The translations under genes and the position numbers were made by a program. Positions 21,961 through 33,291 of a stretch of DNA of 64,000 bases are shown here, in pieces (position 1 is the stretch's first letter; each line of letters starts with the position of its first letter). A model generated the notes under the pieces. That model did not search any database. It was not told where the DNA came from and was given only the letters and a program-made list of their open reading frames with translations. This stretch comes from Mycosarcoma maydis (taxonomy: Eukaryota; Basidiomycota; Ustilaginomycetes; Ustilaginales): NCBI RefSeq assembly GCF_000328475.2, contig NC_026481.1:248001-312000 (forward strand). The letters are read 5' to 3'.

Positions 21961-23401
21961 CCTGCCAGTGCGAGCGAAACAAAGAAATGCAATCGTGATT
22001 CGTGGTTCACGATGAGAGTCACGAATCACGAATGTGTCGCGATACGCGTCTTTCTTTGTTCTTGGGTGTTTCGTGCCGGTTTGCGCCAGAGCCTCTCGGC
22101 TGGTCCATTCGTGATTACTGTCGAGCTTGTGTCGAGCGATTGCAAATCCATGATCAGCATTGCTCCAGGTTCTGCCGCCAGACACATGTCTACTTGACTA
22201 AGTTACTCATGTCTGCTGGCCGCTCATCTCGGATGCTTTTCGCTCGCATCGACTCCAGCTTTCCTGCCCTTGTGCGTTTGGTTTCACTCACGTGATTCCC
22301 GATACGGCAGAACCAGTGCAAAGTCGATCCACGCCGGCTTTCTGTTAGAGAACATTGTTTTGTCGCCGACCCGTGACTGCGGGCGTGAAAGCGTGTTTGC
22401 AATCGTGAATCGCTAAGCGAGTAGTGCGTTGCGAACAACCACGATCCACTGAGAATTCTTTGAGCAACAGCCGATCGTGAATCCTCTACCGAGCCAGCTA
22501 CCATCAAGCCTACTCCACTGACGCTCTGAGCATCGCGTATGCCAAGCCTTGGCTTGCTCCGCGGTCGTGTCTGACATCGTCTTCCTTTCTTCTTTTCATT
22601 GCTCGATTGCCTTCCCGCTCCAGCTTTTCTCCTTTGATTGACTCTCCGCGGCAATCATCGTCGAACTCAGCCAGCACTGTGGCTCCCTTAATCAATCCCA
22701 TTGTCAGCCCGAACACCATAGCTATCCCGCCCGTGCGTTGCATAAAGAGCGTACAATTCTCCTGCCGACAGTGCCTCTTTCTTCCTACGCAGGTAAATGG
22801 TCGAATTCGCCAGCCCTCCCGAAGTCAGCGTTTCATCAAGATGCAATGTCGATCATTTCAGGGTCCGAACAAGGTCCGTCCCCCTTCTTTGTGATTCGCC
22901 GGGACTCCCTGTGCGGGCCCCATGACGGCCTTTTCGGGGCGAATGTGGTCTGCTGCTGCTGGTCTACACGCAAGGGCGTCCCAGTCGAGCATACTTGTGC
23001 CTTATTCGCAGATTGTATTCCATTTTGATAGGGTGACCGAGAAATGCTTCCAACAATCTGAGACGCGCTAAGTTAGTTGACACGTGATGCTCTCTCGACT
23101 TCGTAGCGAGCCACGAATGTTTGTGATCTACCTTTTTTTACGATTAGGGCAGGTATCCTCTAGCACAGAAAAACGGGGGCTTCAAAAATGGACCAGAAAT
23201 ATTTGCAGCCGTGACCAACCCATCGCCGATTCACAATGGTTCCCCCGATCAAGATATGGCATCGGGCGCTGATGCTCCACATCTGTGATTATCTGTGAAT
23301 CAAGTTGATGGTCCGTTCTGGCCTTCTCGATTTGGACCTTGTCAATCCTCGCTCTCCATTTCTCTCTACATCTTGTCCCACAGCGGCCGCACCGAACAAC
23401 G

Positions 23402-24883
23402 ATGGTAGTCGTAAAGACAGAGCCAAGCACGGTAGCTCTTGCTGCTGATGCCGCCTCTGCCTCCAAATCCATTCACCCAGCCGCTGGCCCTTCGTCATAC
23501 CGAGCAGCTTCGATGCGGCCCGTCGAGATCGTCTCGACGCCTTCCATCCCACCGCCGTTCGGACCATCCTCCGCCTACGCTCAGACGTCTCAAGCACGCA
23601 ACTGGCGATTCAGCCATGCAGAACTAGCGCGCATCCGCGCTTCCTGCAACGCTGCTGCGCGAGCACGTCTGCAAACCATCTGGGCCGAAGAGACGGGCTC
23701 CTCTTGCTCTGCCACCATCCCTTTCCTCTCGGTCGAAGACGAGCTGGCACTGATCGCCTACTACCTCGTCAAAATTGGCCAGATTGTTCACGCGCTCAAA
23801 CTCCCTGAACTCGTCGAAGCTACCGCGACCACATTCGTCAAGCGCTTCTACCTGCGCAACACATGCATGGATTTTCACCCCAAGAACATCGTCACTACGT
23901 GCATCTTCCTCGCTTCCAAGTCGGAAAATTACGCGCTCAACCTCGCCGACTTTGCACGCAAGCTTGCAGGCAAACAGGCCGCCGAGAACAAGGCGCTAGT
24001 CGAAGAGAACACGAGGACGGTGCTCGATCTAGAGTTTCTCGTGAGCCAGAGTCTCGCGTTCGAATACGCGGTTACCGGCGCACACAGGAGTCTGTATGGA
24101 CTGCTCTTGGATCTGCAGTCCATCCAGATTGGTGAAGATATGTCCAGAGAGGAGCTGCACAAGTTAGCAGCCGAAGCACACGCCAAGTTGGCAAAGACCA
24201 GGTTGACCGATGCAGAGTTTGTGTATACGCCGTCGCAGATCGGCTTGGCTTGCATACGAGCAGTAGAGCCCAAGGGAAAGCACATCGTAGCCGCCTGGCT
24301 GGACAGTAAGCAGAAAACAGCCAGCAGTGCTGCGCTTGCAGCCAAGAGGCACCGCCAAGCCGTGCGAGAGCAGGAATCCCAACGTGTCGCCAGGGCCAAG
24401 ATCGCTTTTGCCCGACGAACAAAGGGCTTACCAGGCGCCAAAGCGGTCGAAGACCAATTGGCAGCAGAGTCAAGTGCTACAACCCAAGAGGTGGAATTCG
24501 ACGATTCGCTCTTGCACCATCAGCCATTGGGAATGTCGCGCGATCAACTCGAAGCCACACTCGACCAGATCGAGCAGCTCATTCACCAGCGCGAAATCGG
24601 CGGTTACACAGGCAAAGGAACAGGCGCCCAAGATTTGGAGCGCATCAAACAGATCGATGCAAGACAAAAGCTGTGTATGAATCCCGAAAACGTTCCTGGC
24701 TCAAAGCTGTTCCGTAAACGACGCGCACAAGACGACGATGACGATGCCGATCAAGTGTCGACGCGTAGGCATGGAAAGAGAGCCAGAGGTGACGATGCAA
24801 AGTCGATAGCGATGGATTCCGATGATGACGACAACGTCCCCGAGGCGCACGCGCTGAGAGCCAAGCCTGAGCCACAGGTCTAG
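23402..24883 (+). CDS. CCL1: Cyclin H, regulatory subunit of the TFIIH kinase module
   Basis: Cyclin partner of the Cdk7/Kin28-type kinase in TFIIH; it phosphorylates the RNA polymerase II C-terminal domain and, in many eukaryotes, activates CDKs. In the 493-residue product, residues 67-95 carry the cyclin-H-type N-terminal helix ('NWRFSHAELARIRASCN'). Cyclin box 1 is at about 110-215 ('LSVEDELALIAYY..', 'TTFVKRFYLRN', 'IVTTCIFLASKSENY'), and a second, less conserved box lies at about 220-330. The Lys/Arg/Asp-rich tail (about 430-493) contains nuclear-localisation-like KR clusters and acidic runs. The start at 23402 is preferred. An in-frame ATG at 23339 would add 21 residues without family resemblance. 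Convergent with the GT71 gene, 160 bp apart. Confidence 0.88.
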   Translation: MVVVKTEPSTVALAADAASASKSIHPAAGPSSYRAASMRPVEIVSTPSIPPPFGPSSAYAQTSQARNWRFSHAELARIRASCNAAARARLQTIWAEETGSSCSATIPFLSVEDELALIAYYLVKIGQIVHALKLPELVEATATTFVKRFYLRNTCMDFHPKNIVTTCIFLASKSENYALNLADFARKLAGKQAAENKALVEENTRTVLDLEFLVSQSLAFEYAVTGAHRSLYGLLLDLQSIQIGEDMSREELHKLAAEAHAKLAKTRLTDAEFVYTPSQIGLACIRAVEPKGKHIVAAWLDSKQKTASSAALAAKRHRQAVREQESQRVARAKIAFARRTKGLPGAKAVEDQLAAESSATTQEVEFDDSLLHHQPLGMSRDQLEATLDQIEQLIHQREIGGYTGKGTGAQDLERIKQIDARQKLCMNPENVPGSKLFRKRRAQDDDDDADQVSTRRHGKRARGDDAKSIAMDSDDDDNVPEAHALRAKPEPQV

Positions 24884-25043
24884 AGACGCCAGCACAAATC
24901 TCACTCACATCACACACAAACGCCTACGCGCGTCAGAGTGTCAAGGAATGCTTGATACCATTCTGAAAGAGTGCATATATACAGTCTGAGAGTAACACAC
25001 AGCAAAGAAAGACAAGTCATCGTCACAGCAGTGCTACACCTCT

Positions 25044-25610
25044 CTACTTTTCCTTCTTGACCTTCTTAGGAAGTTTCGGGATTTTGGCGTGGAACTTGTC
25101 CTCGGCCTTCTTCGCGATGCTCTTAATCTCATCGATCCGGTCCGTCAAGTCGAACTGCTTCAGGTCGCCCAGCGTGTAGTTGCGTATGCACCATTGTTCC
25201 TCGTCGAACAAGAATTCCCAAGCGCCTTCCAACGTGAACGCGTTTGGCTGGATGTACACCTCATCCGAAATCGACTTGACGTCGAGGATGCCGCCGTTGA
25301 ACCACGCGGGACGACCGAGCGCCATGGTGTAGTTGCTGTCTTCCGTGTCGGCACCGAGGAAGTGAAGCGGGTGTTCAGAGCAGAATTCCTCTTCTTCCAT
25401 CAGCGAGGTATCCGAAGAGATGGCAGCGTCGTGTGGAGACTCTGGCCGCACTGGTTCCGGCTCAGGCTCGCCGGGCAGAATGCCTTCTTTGAACGGATTC
25501 ACTTGGTCCTCCACTACAGGTATAGCATCGCCAGCTTCGTCAAAGTGAACCACACCGGCAGCTGCCTTCTTGTCGTCCCTTTTGACCTTTGGCTTCGCAT
25601 CTCCGGCAAC

Positions 25611-25663
<53 letters not shown>

Positions 25664-27497
25664 CGGCCTCGTCTTTCTTCTCTGCCTCTGCCGGCTTCTT
25701 GTTACCCTTTTTTTGCGCCTTTTCCGCTTCCTCTTTCGCCTTTCGTTCCGCCTTTGCTTTTGCCTTGGCAGCCCTCTCCATCTTCTCTGCCTTGCTCACC
25801 CTCCTTGTGGTTCCGATCGCCTGGGCATACCTAGGTACAAAATAGTACGGGAAGTTGGAAAACTCAAACGCGAGCCAAAACGTCTCCTTGTCTCCCCACC
25901 AGATCCTGTAGGTCGTCTTCTTCCTGATCTCACCCATGTTCTGCCATGCTGTGAAGAGCAAGGCTGCAAACACATCCGTCTTTCTCTTGTCGACCACGAC
26001 GATACCCGACTCTTGCTCGAAAATGCCCTTCTTCTTCCAGAACTCGCTCGATGCGAGTCGCGGTGAAGGTCCGCGCAGCGAAAGCTGATGGTTCATGAAT
26101 TCCTGGATAATCTCGTCAGCTCCTTTGCGAAGATGGTCACGATCGTGGAAAAAGAGTGTGCCAGTATCAAGGTAGCCAGGTTCCTCAAAGAATTGATCTG
26201 GATCCTCGAGCAGAATCGCATCGGCATCGGCGAGAATCACCTCGGTGAAATTGGTAGCGAGCAAAGCAAATGGCTTGATGGCAAAACCCTGTCGCTCGAG
26301 CTGAACCAAATCAGGATCAAATAGGCCAAGCGATTCGAGATCGACGCATCGAACGTTGCGATAGCTCCTTGTGAGGTAGTCGCGATACTTGGACGGCAGA
26401 TCCGAGTCGCCATAGTAGTACAACTCGATCGGAATATCGTTTCGATGCTTTTCGCGGATGATCGAGATGAACTGCGAGGCAAATACCGAGCCTTTATAGC
26501 CAAGCGACATGACAATGCCACGCGAACCATGCTTAATCAAAGGACCGCTGCGGAATTTGCGCGAAAACAGTCCCTCGTCATCTTGCGAGCCAGAAGAGGC
26601 GGAAGCCGCGGCGTACTCTTGAGGCTTGGCCTGCACCGAAGCTTGCCACCACTTTCGTAGCTGATTGATACCGGGTACAAAAGGCCACAGAGCCCGTTCC
26701 ATGCGGTCAAAATTGGGCACGTTCTGGTGACGCAGCAGGTGCGCATACATTTCGGTACGCAGGCCCATCTCGGCGAAGCCTGCCTTGTCTCGCGCTCGCA
26801 CGGGATGGTGAACGACATGGTCAATCCAGTCATTGAGGAAAACGGCGTCGGTGAACTTGTGCGCGTTGATGCGACCGTTGACGCCGTGCTCGATCGGAGC
26901 CGATGGCGCAAACAGCAGCCTTACAGAGACAACCAGCAGTAGAGTGAGCGCCAGAATCGTCTTGTACGATGTCCAAGCTCTCAAGCTGGTGGACAAGCCC
27001 CTGCGTCCTTTGCGCGTGTAGAGTGTGTATCTGAGCGAGGACAGTCCGAACAAGTTTTTGCCAGACTGTGGGCCTCTTGCTGACGGTCCCTTGAGATCGT
27101 TGTCACCGGACGCGAGCGAAGCGATGCCGGTCTTGCTGTCATCCGAGAGCATGGTCGATGGTCTGTGAAGCGATGGGCGTTGCTTTGCTTCCTTTGCTTG
27201 CGTGGATCTACTGCGACTCCAGCCACCAAGCAGCATGGGCTCGCCACTCTTTACGCTCTCAGAACCACTAAAAAGGCTGTACGGCGAAAGGATAAAAGTG
27301 GGCGTAGTCGGTGTAGTAGGCTTGCGCTCGTGCAATTGCTGCAGCTGCCTCTCTGGCGAAGCAGAGCTGGCCGCTTCGGGGGGAAGCTCGATGTTGCACG
27401 AGGCGGCTCGTACTGGTCTTGCTGGTCTCGCTGTGAGCGTTAAGTCTTCAGCGGGGCTGACCTGGCTCATTGGCGAAGGAATCCGATCCTTGGTCAT
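25044..27497 (-). CDS. GT71 alpha-mannosyltransferase (MNN1-like), type II membrane protein
   Basis: Probable Golgi alpha-1,3-type mannosyltransferase modifying N- or O-glycans. The 817-residue product has a long Ser/Pro-rich cytosolic tail (1-178), a signal anchor at about 179-197, a stem, and the GT71 catalytic region from about 325. Present are the strand 'RGIVMSLGYKGS' (326-337), the 'YYGDSDLP' acidic motif (361-368), the metal-binding DxD as D424-A-D426 in 'ILADADAILLEDP', and the 'GDKETFWLAFE' motif (535-545). Between this motif and the C-terminal segment (about 700-800) sits an insertion at about 568-645 that is Lys/Glu/Ala-rich and contains an Ala-Pro dipeptide run. No intron is needed. 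It lies divergently from a second GT71 gene 2.3 kb away, suggesting an old duplication. Confidence 0.88.
25612..25662. repeat. Hexanucleotide (GGAGCA)n run in the GT71 gene
   Basis: About eight copies of a six-base unit that encodes the Ala-Pro run on the minus strand. Copy number is likely to vary between strains. Confidence 0.92.
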
Positions 27498-29842
27498 GTT
27501 AATACGTGGAGCAGAAGCACCGGTGGTATGCTCCTCACCTGCTCTACTGCGAATGCTTTGGTCTTGGTGATCTTGGTAAGATGGTGCTGAAGAGAGTTGA
27601 ATGCGTCCCAGACACGGGTTAGCAGCTGAGGATCAAAGGCTGGATCGTGGCCAAGGTGTGATGGTAAGAAGCGAACCGGGAAAACTTGACAGGCTTGCGA
27701 AGCTATGATTGATGCCGAGACAGATTGTTGAGGAAGGCGTGCCAAGGGCGTGCAGATAGCTGAAGAGATCAAGGTACGACAAGGTTAGGGCGCAGACTGG
27801 TCTCAATGGGCGTTGAAAAGATAGCGATGTTCGGACTTGCAACACACAAAGTAGGAATGTAGGTCGACGGCCAAGTCGAAGACCAGAAGGATCTCTCAAG
27901 ACGGACCCTGAATGACAAGGTCTGTATGTCATTCGTGATTTCTGAATCTTTGTGCGAACGGCCAAGCAGTGCAAGGACGCAGCTCTGATAGAACGGGAAG
28001 CCAAAGCGAGAACCATAAGTCGCCTTCCGCTCTATCTTGTGTTACTTTTGTGACACCAAGCGAGGGACCAAAAGAAAGCTCGCAACTCGGCTCGAGTGTG
28101 TCAAAGGTCGTTGCTGCGTTGCTTATACCTGAGGCTACAGTAACTCCGAATTGCATGAGTATGCAACAGGCACAAAAAACCCTTTGACAGTTTCTTTCCT
28201 CACCAAGAAAAAGGAAAAAAGCGGATATCCTCGAAAAATGCCCTGACTCTTCTTCTGCCGCGCTAGTCTATGGCTATTTTGTCCGGTGGCACACCGATTT
28301 TCATCTTTAAGATAAATATATACAGTACCTATATCGTGTATAATTTTATTTATTATATATGCTCGCAGCTGTGTCTCGGTGATTTCATTGAATTTTGACA
28401 TTCACGATTACTTGTGCTTGTAAGGTAGTTTGTAGCTCTGATGATCAGCACGTACAGCGTTTGCATCCAACCGAAATTGGCGAGTTTTTCCACGTCGATT
28501 TCATCTCCGAGCATACAGAGCCGTGAGTGGTGAGCGTGACAGCAGAGTGATCCATTTCAATTACTAATTGTTGTGCGGAGTGCTTCTGGTGTCCGATGTG
28601 AGAATCGTGAATCACCTTGGCTTCCCGTTCGGGTTACCTATCAGGAGTCTCTCTGCCAATGGATCGGGTTGGGTAGAACACGATTCACTAAGAAGGGATC
28701 GAACTGTGGACTTGCCCCAGCAAGCAAACGAGATGTGTGCGACGGCCCTTGGCAACCACTTGAAACAACATCGAGGCTCTTCTTCCCGTGCCATGCAACG
28801 CATACATCTGTGATCAGCTGCAAATTTTGTCAGAGCCCGTTCGTCATTCATACAGAATGGTTGTGTATTCATATGCCTTCGTTCCTCACAAAAAGCTCAA
28901 CCTAACGCTAAAGCCAGGGCGTACCAAGAGCACATCTGTCAAAAAGCCAAGGCAAAGGGCCTCGGAAGAAGATCGTGTTGACCTATCCTTTCAGCAATAA
29001 CGCACCGATCCGTTCGAGCCGCGTTGAGATCGAGTCGTCAGTGCAACGTCGAAGAGCACGTCAATCACGGAAGGACAGTCAGTACTTGAGCGTATTGGCT
29101 CTAAGAGCGCGAGACAGCATTCCAGTCTACCAAGCTTTCGAGGTCTGAGCGTTGCGCTCGGCATGAAATCTCTCAACAGAGCCGAGTGCCAGATCGTACC
29201 GTGCTACATGCTAACTTACCTTGGGGTTCCTGTTGCGTTGGCCGCCTTCATTAACCCATTTTTATTTATTTATTTATTTATTTATTTTTCGTTTCTATTT
29301 CCCACGTGAGATCTCCGAATTGCTTTCAAATTGCAGGTCAATTTGCGAACCACTTTGAGCGTCCTCATACACACACATAACAAGACACAAGGGTGTCAAC
29401 GTACGGCGTGGACCCTGAGGTGTCACAGAGATCGCAACATTTGTCGCCAAGTCGCCAATCTCTCTGCTCAGCCTGAGAATCACAAATGCTTCTAAAAGCT
29501 CAGCCGTGCATCTGAGGCGGAATGTGTTCTTCTCGCGCAAACTTGGCCGGTGTTCAAGCGTGCACGTCTTCATGATCATCCCGTCTTGCTTATCACTTTC
29601 TTTCCCATCTTGTCCTCCACCATCTTTGCAGAGACTAGTGCTCGTCATTTGACCAAACCCCCGAAGACAGGCTCCTTCAACCATATCCTTCAGCCTCTCT
29701 CCACAAGGAGGCTGCTGTCAGAATCCGGCTGATTTTCAACTCTTCCAAGCTCGACCCAGCTCAGCCAAAGAAGACCATTGAGGGTAGCAAGCACGTAACA
29801 AACCTGCATCAAAAAGTCAAGCAAAATAGCCGACTGATCATC
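27498..29842. other. 2.3-kb divergent spacer between the two GT71 genes
   Basis: No convincing gene; the open frames of 60-130 codons show no domain. Contains an AT-rich island at about 28300-28365 and a (TTTA)n run at 29257-29288. It must hold both promoters. Confidence 0.55.
29257..29288. repeat. (TTTA)n microsatellite
   Basis: About seven tetramer copies in the GT71 intergenic region. Confidence 0.93.
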
Positions 29843-31642
29843 ATGGTAGTGGTCAACTTCTCAAACATCTTCGGGCCAAAGGGTGCCAACCTCAAGAAAG
29901 GCATCACAGCTACCCGGGTCAAAGCGGTCTGTTTGATCATCTTTGTCGTTTCGGTCATGCAATTGGCGGTACGGCTGCGTCCTTCTCTCTCTCCCATGTA
30001 TGGAAAGCATATTCAAGAGCTCGATACAGCGGCGTACGATATCTGGACCGACTTCATTCTCACACATCCCGTTGAAGTTGATGAGAGATACGGTTTCAAG
30101 GAGATGGGGTTCCGTGCTCACGCCTACGCAGAGCTGGCGCGCACACGTCAGATGGGCAGACTGGAGCGTATCGAAGAGAGGCTATGGCCATTTGCACCTG
30201 GAGCTGCCCAAATTCGTAAAAATGCGTTGTATGTAAGCCCTGTTAGCTCCGTCGATACCAACAAGAAGCAAGCAACCCAAGAAGCTTTGCCGTCTGTAGA
30301 TTCCATCGTAAAGGCGCAACTCAAAGCGGCAGGCAGCCTCTCGACCGAAAAGGTGGCGCAGCTACTCAAAGCAGCACAGCAGGAGGATGATGCAAGGGGT
30401 GGAAAGCGACGAGGGATCGTAATGACGGTTTCACGCTACACAGCGCTTGCGGCTATACAGACTATCTCTGTAGTGCGAGAGCTTTACGGCTGCCTTCTGC
30501 CGATAGAAATCTATTATCACACGGATGATGAACTGCCTTCTGCTCTGGTGGACATGCTCAAGTCGCTAGGGCGTGTCACAGTATATGACATCGATACCCT
30601 GCCCTTGTTCACAGCCGAGCTCGAAGATGACGCAGGTCGCTACCCTGGACTCAAGGAGACGTGGGAGCGTCAATCTCTGGCGCTTCTCGCCTCGAGCTTC
30701 CAAGAGATTCTCGTTGTCGACCCGCAAGTTGTCTTTCTCCAGAACCCAAGCCAGCTCTTTTCGCATCCTACCTTCGCCAGCACAGGCACACTCTTTTTCC
30801 GCTCTAAAGCCAGACCCGTCGACAAAGCCTCCCAGTTCCTCGTCTCCTTCCTCAAGCGTCAGATCGACCAGGGCACACCATCGCAGCAGCTGGCAGAGAG
30901 TGAGTTTTACTCGCACACCATCGGCTCCAGAATGGACATGGACGTGGTGGTGCTAGACAAATCGAGACCAGGTGTGCTCTCTGCACTCTTTCTCAATGCA
31001 TGGATGAGACGAAGGCCGGTCAGGGCCATGTTCTGGGGTGCTTACCCCAAAATGATGAACGAAGGCCTCTGGCTGGCATTTGAGCTCTCTGACATCGCCT
31101 ATGCCTTCGAAAACACCTGGCCAGGTGCTATCGGCCGTTTCGAGGGTGACTGGGATGATCACTCCCCTCTGCTTTGCTCGCCTCGTACTGTGCAGTTCCT
31201 CTCACCTCAAGCTGCGACCCGGAAGCTATCACACAAGTACTTTTCCTTCTTCCAGATTCAGCCGAATAAATCCAACAAGCATAAGCTCGGAGCCAGTGCC
31301 AAGGAAAACGCTGCTGGCGAGAAGCCATTCTGGTTTCACGGAGGTCTATTGGTTCCAGGCCAAGAAGAGAGCTACTACACGCCCAACGTGTACGCCCGAA
31401 ACGTTCCACCTTACACCACCGTTGAGGAAGATCAGGCCGACTCGGACAACTGCATGTACGGTGCAACTCTCAACAAGCTCAAGGGTACCACTATCCCTGT
31501 GACATTGGAGAAAGCCATCACCATCGCGCATCAGGCATTCAAGACGCACCAACCAGTACTGCAGTACTATGCTCCCATCCCTCAGCTTCAGATCGAGTCG
31601 GTGGATGACAAAGCTCAAGCTAAGAAAGACCATCTTGACTGA
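29843..31642 (+). CDS. GT71-like protein with degenerate catalytic motifs (paralogue of the gene at 25044)
   Basis: Same family and overall plan as the neighbouring MNN1-like gene: signal anchor at about residues 25-43, the 'W.DFILTHPV......GFKEMGFRAHAYAEL' stem block (68-99), the strand 'RRGIVMTVSRYT' (189-200), 'YYHTDDELP' (224-232), 'FASTGTLFF' (311-319) and 'LWLAFELSD'. The two motifs tied to catalysis are changed. The position of the DxD reads D293-P-Q295, and the GDKE of 'GDKETFWLAFE' is replaced by an unrelated stretch ending in NEGLWLAFE. The frame is open over 599 codons and regional similarity is kept, so the gene is under selection rather than a relic. It may be a pseudo-glycosyltransferase, for example a partner of an active enzyme. 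The Lys/Ala-Pro insertion of the neighbour is missing. The substrate is unknown. Confidence 0.82.
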   Translation: MVVVNFSNIFGPKGANLKKGITATRVKAVCLIIFVVSVMQLAVRLRPSLSPMYGKHIQELDTAAYDIWTDFILTHPVEVDERYGFKEMGFRAHAYAELARTRQMGRLERIEERLWPFAPGAAQIRKNALYVSPVSSVDTNKKQATQEALPSVDSIVKAQLKAAGSLSTEKVAQLLKAAQQEDDARGGKRRGIVMTVSRYTALAAIQTISVVRELYGCLLPIEIYYHTDDELPSALVDMLKSLGRVTVYDIDTLPLFTAELEDDAGRYPGLKETWERQSLALLASSFQEILVVDPQVVFLQNPSQLFSHPTFASTGTLFFRSKARPVDKASQFLVSFLKRQIDQGTPSQQLAESEFYSHTIGSRMDMDVVVLDKSRPGVLSALFLNAWMRRRPVRAMFWGAYPKMMNEGLWLAFELSDIAYAFENTWPGAIGRFEGDWDDHSPLLCSPRTVQFLSPQAATRKLSHKYFSFFQIQPNKSNKHKLGASAKENAAGEKPFWFHGGLLVPGQEESYYTPNVYARNVPPYTTVEEDQADSDNCMYGATLNKLKGTTIPVTLEKAITIAHQAFKTHQPVLQYYAPIPQLQIESVDDKAQAKKDHLD

Positions 31643-33291
31643 ACAGCTGTGATCATACCACTGCACTCGTGGACCCGAAGTCTACATCTGTTGTTGTGGT
31701 CTCCGAACCTTTTCCATCGCTTCTAGCTGTATTACACATTTCTACTCGCATTTTCGGTTATTGTTGCTTTCAATGAATACATTCCTTTCTTCCAGAAATT
31801 GTCTGAGAATCACCGTCCAAAAGTCTTTCGCTACACTGCGGCGTACATTCTGTGTGCCAAGTCTCGAGTCAGTGTCGAGACACGAATCCGCGATTCTTGC
31901 AGACGTTCGAACACTGTGAAAGGCGGCGTGCCCAGCCGAGGCTGAAGCCAAAAATCAACCTGCTGAATGTATTGATCGGGCGATTTCTGTGATCTTGACG
32001 CCGCTCGGCGTTGTGTGCGAGTGGCTAAGTGGAAGGAGTGGCGCTGGATCGAGAGCGTACAGCAAGCCGGCACTGCATGCAAACACTGCATAACGCGTGG
32101 GTCTCTGTGATCTCGCTTACGACTGCACAAACAGGAAGGGCCAGCGGATACGGCGAAAGCTCGTGCCGTCTTGCGTGCGAGTCACGAGTGTGTCTGTGTG
32201 ACGCATCGAGAAAGTGTTGCCATTCAAAGGCCAAGACCAACGGGCGAGACTCAAAACGAGCTGCACGAACTGTCCAACGTGGCAACGCCGCGTGAACGCG
32301 AGAAGAGCTGTCAAACTCCGCCATTTTCGCTCCGATCTGCATGCATCTCAGTGCAGACAACCGTTACTCACGACTATCGTGTATGCATCACGCATCAATC
32401 CTTGTTCTTTCACTTACAGTAACTTATCACGCTTTAATCTGAATAATATATTTAATTCTCAAAACACGAATCACGATCACGGTTTTCAGGATTTAGCCAT
32501 CGTGAGTGGTGCAGAGCAAGCCTGGTTGGAAAAGTCGCCCATTCTCACCAAGAATTACTGCCGAATATGTAAAAAAGGAATTCGCTTGATTTTTATTTAT
32601 TTAATTATCGGTGTTCAGCAGCCTCGGCTGCAGTGTTGGACATCTACCAAGTTTCGATCGACGCTTTGGAGGATCGTCGGCCATCTTCTGACCGCTTTTT
32701 GCTCTCGATCGTGTTTAAAACAAATCCCTGCTTCACTCTGACTTTTACAGCGACACCGCAAGACACAGTGTGGGAAAACTTTCAATCCGTGAATTGCGAT
32801 CGCCTTTCCTTAACGAGCTTCGTACATCAGCTTGTTTCATCCAGTCGTGAGTTGCATTGCCCATGAAATGTGTAATCGATCCGGAGCGCGCAAGCGCGTG
32901 TCGATTTGGGCAACGCTGATCCTTATCTGTCTCGGATCCTTTCACTGATATCAACAAGATTCGACTACAATAATCAGAACGAGCCTGGATAGACTCATTC
33001 CAAGCAGAGTAATCGGAAGCCTTCGTCTAGGATAACATGATACGCTCATTATCATATCGAATGCTCGCACAAAGATATGAAACCTCACGTCGAAAATGCG
33101 AAAGTGCAGAAAAAATCAAGGACATGACATTGGAATCCCAGTTTATAAAATAAATTAACGAACTGCAGAAGAGGTATGGAAGGCGAAAGAGGAAAAGCGG
33201 CGATAGGAGACGAAGACAAAAGGTCCTACGCCAGATGAGAATGTATGGAAAGAGAGAGAGAATTCTAGCACGAACCAGAGAATTGGGATGT
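31643..33291. other. 1.65-kb convergent spacer
   Basis: No supported gene. AT-rich tracts lie at about 32425-32460 and 32580-32615, with TCACGA-type motifs near 32466. Confidence 0.5.

Larger units (their letters stand above)
18319..23401. other. 5.1-kb gene-free region between the TBC gene (-) and CCL1 (+)
   Basis: I see no gene with a recognisable product. Open frames on the minus strand at 18430-19408 translate to Ser/Leu-rich, low-complexity sequence because of GA-rich DNA, and I reject them. The stretch carries at least eight different simple tandem repeats between about 18955 and 21290 and many AATCGTG copies. An AT-rich island lies at about 21835-21955. It must also contain the promoters of both flanking genes. 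Confidence 0.6.
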
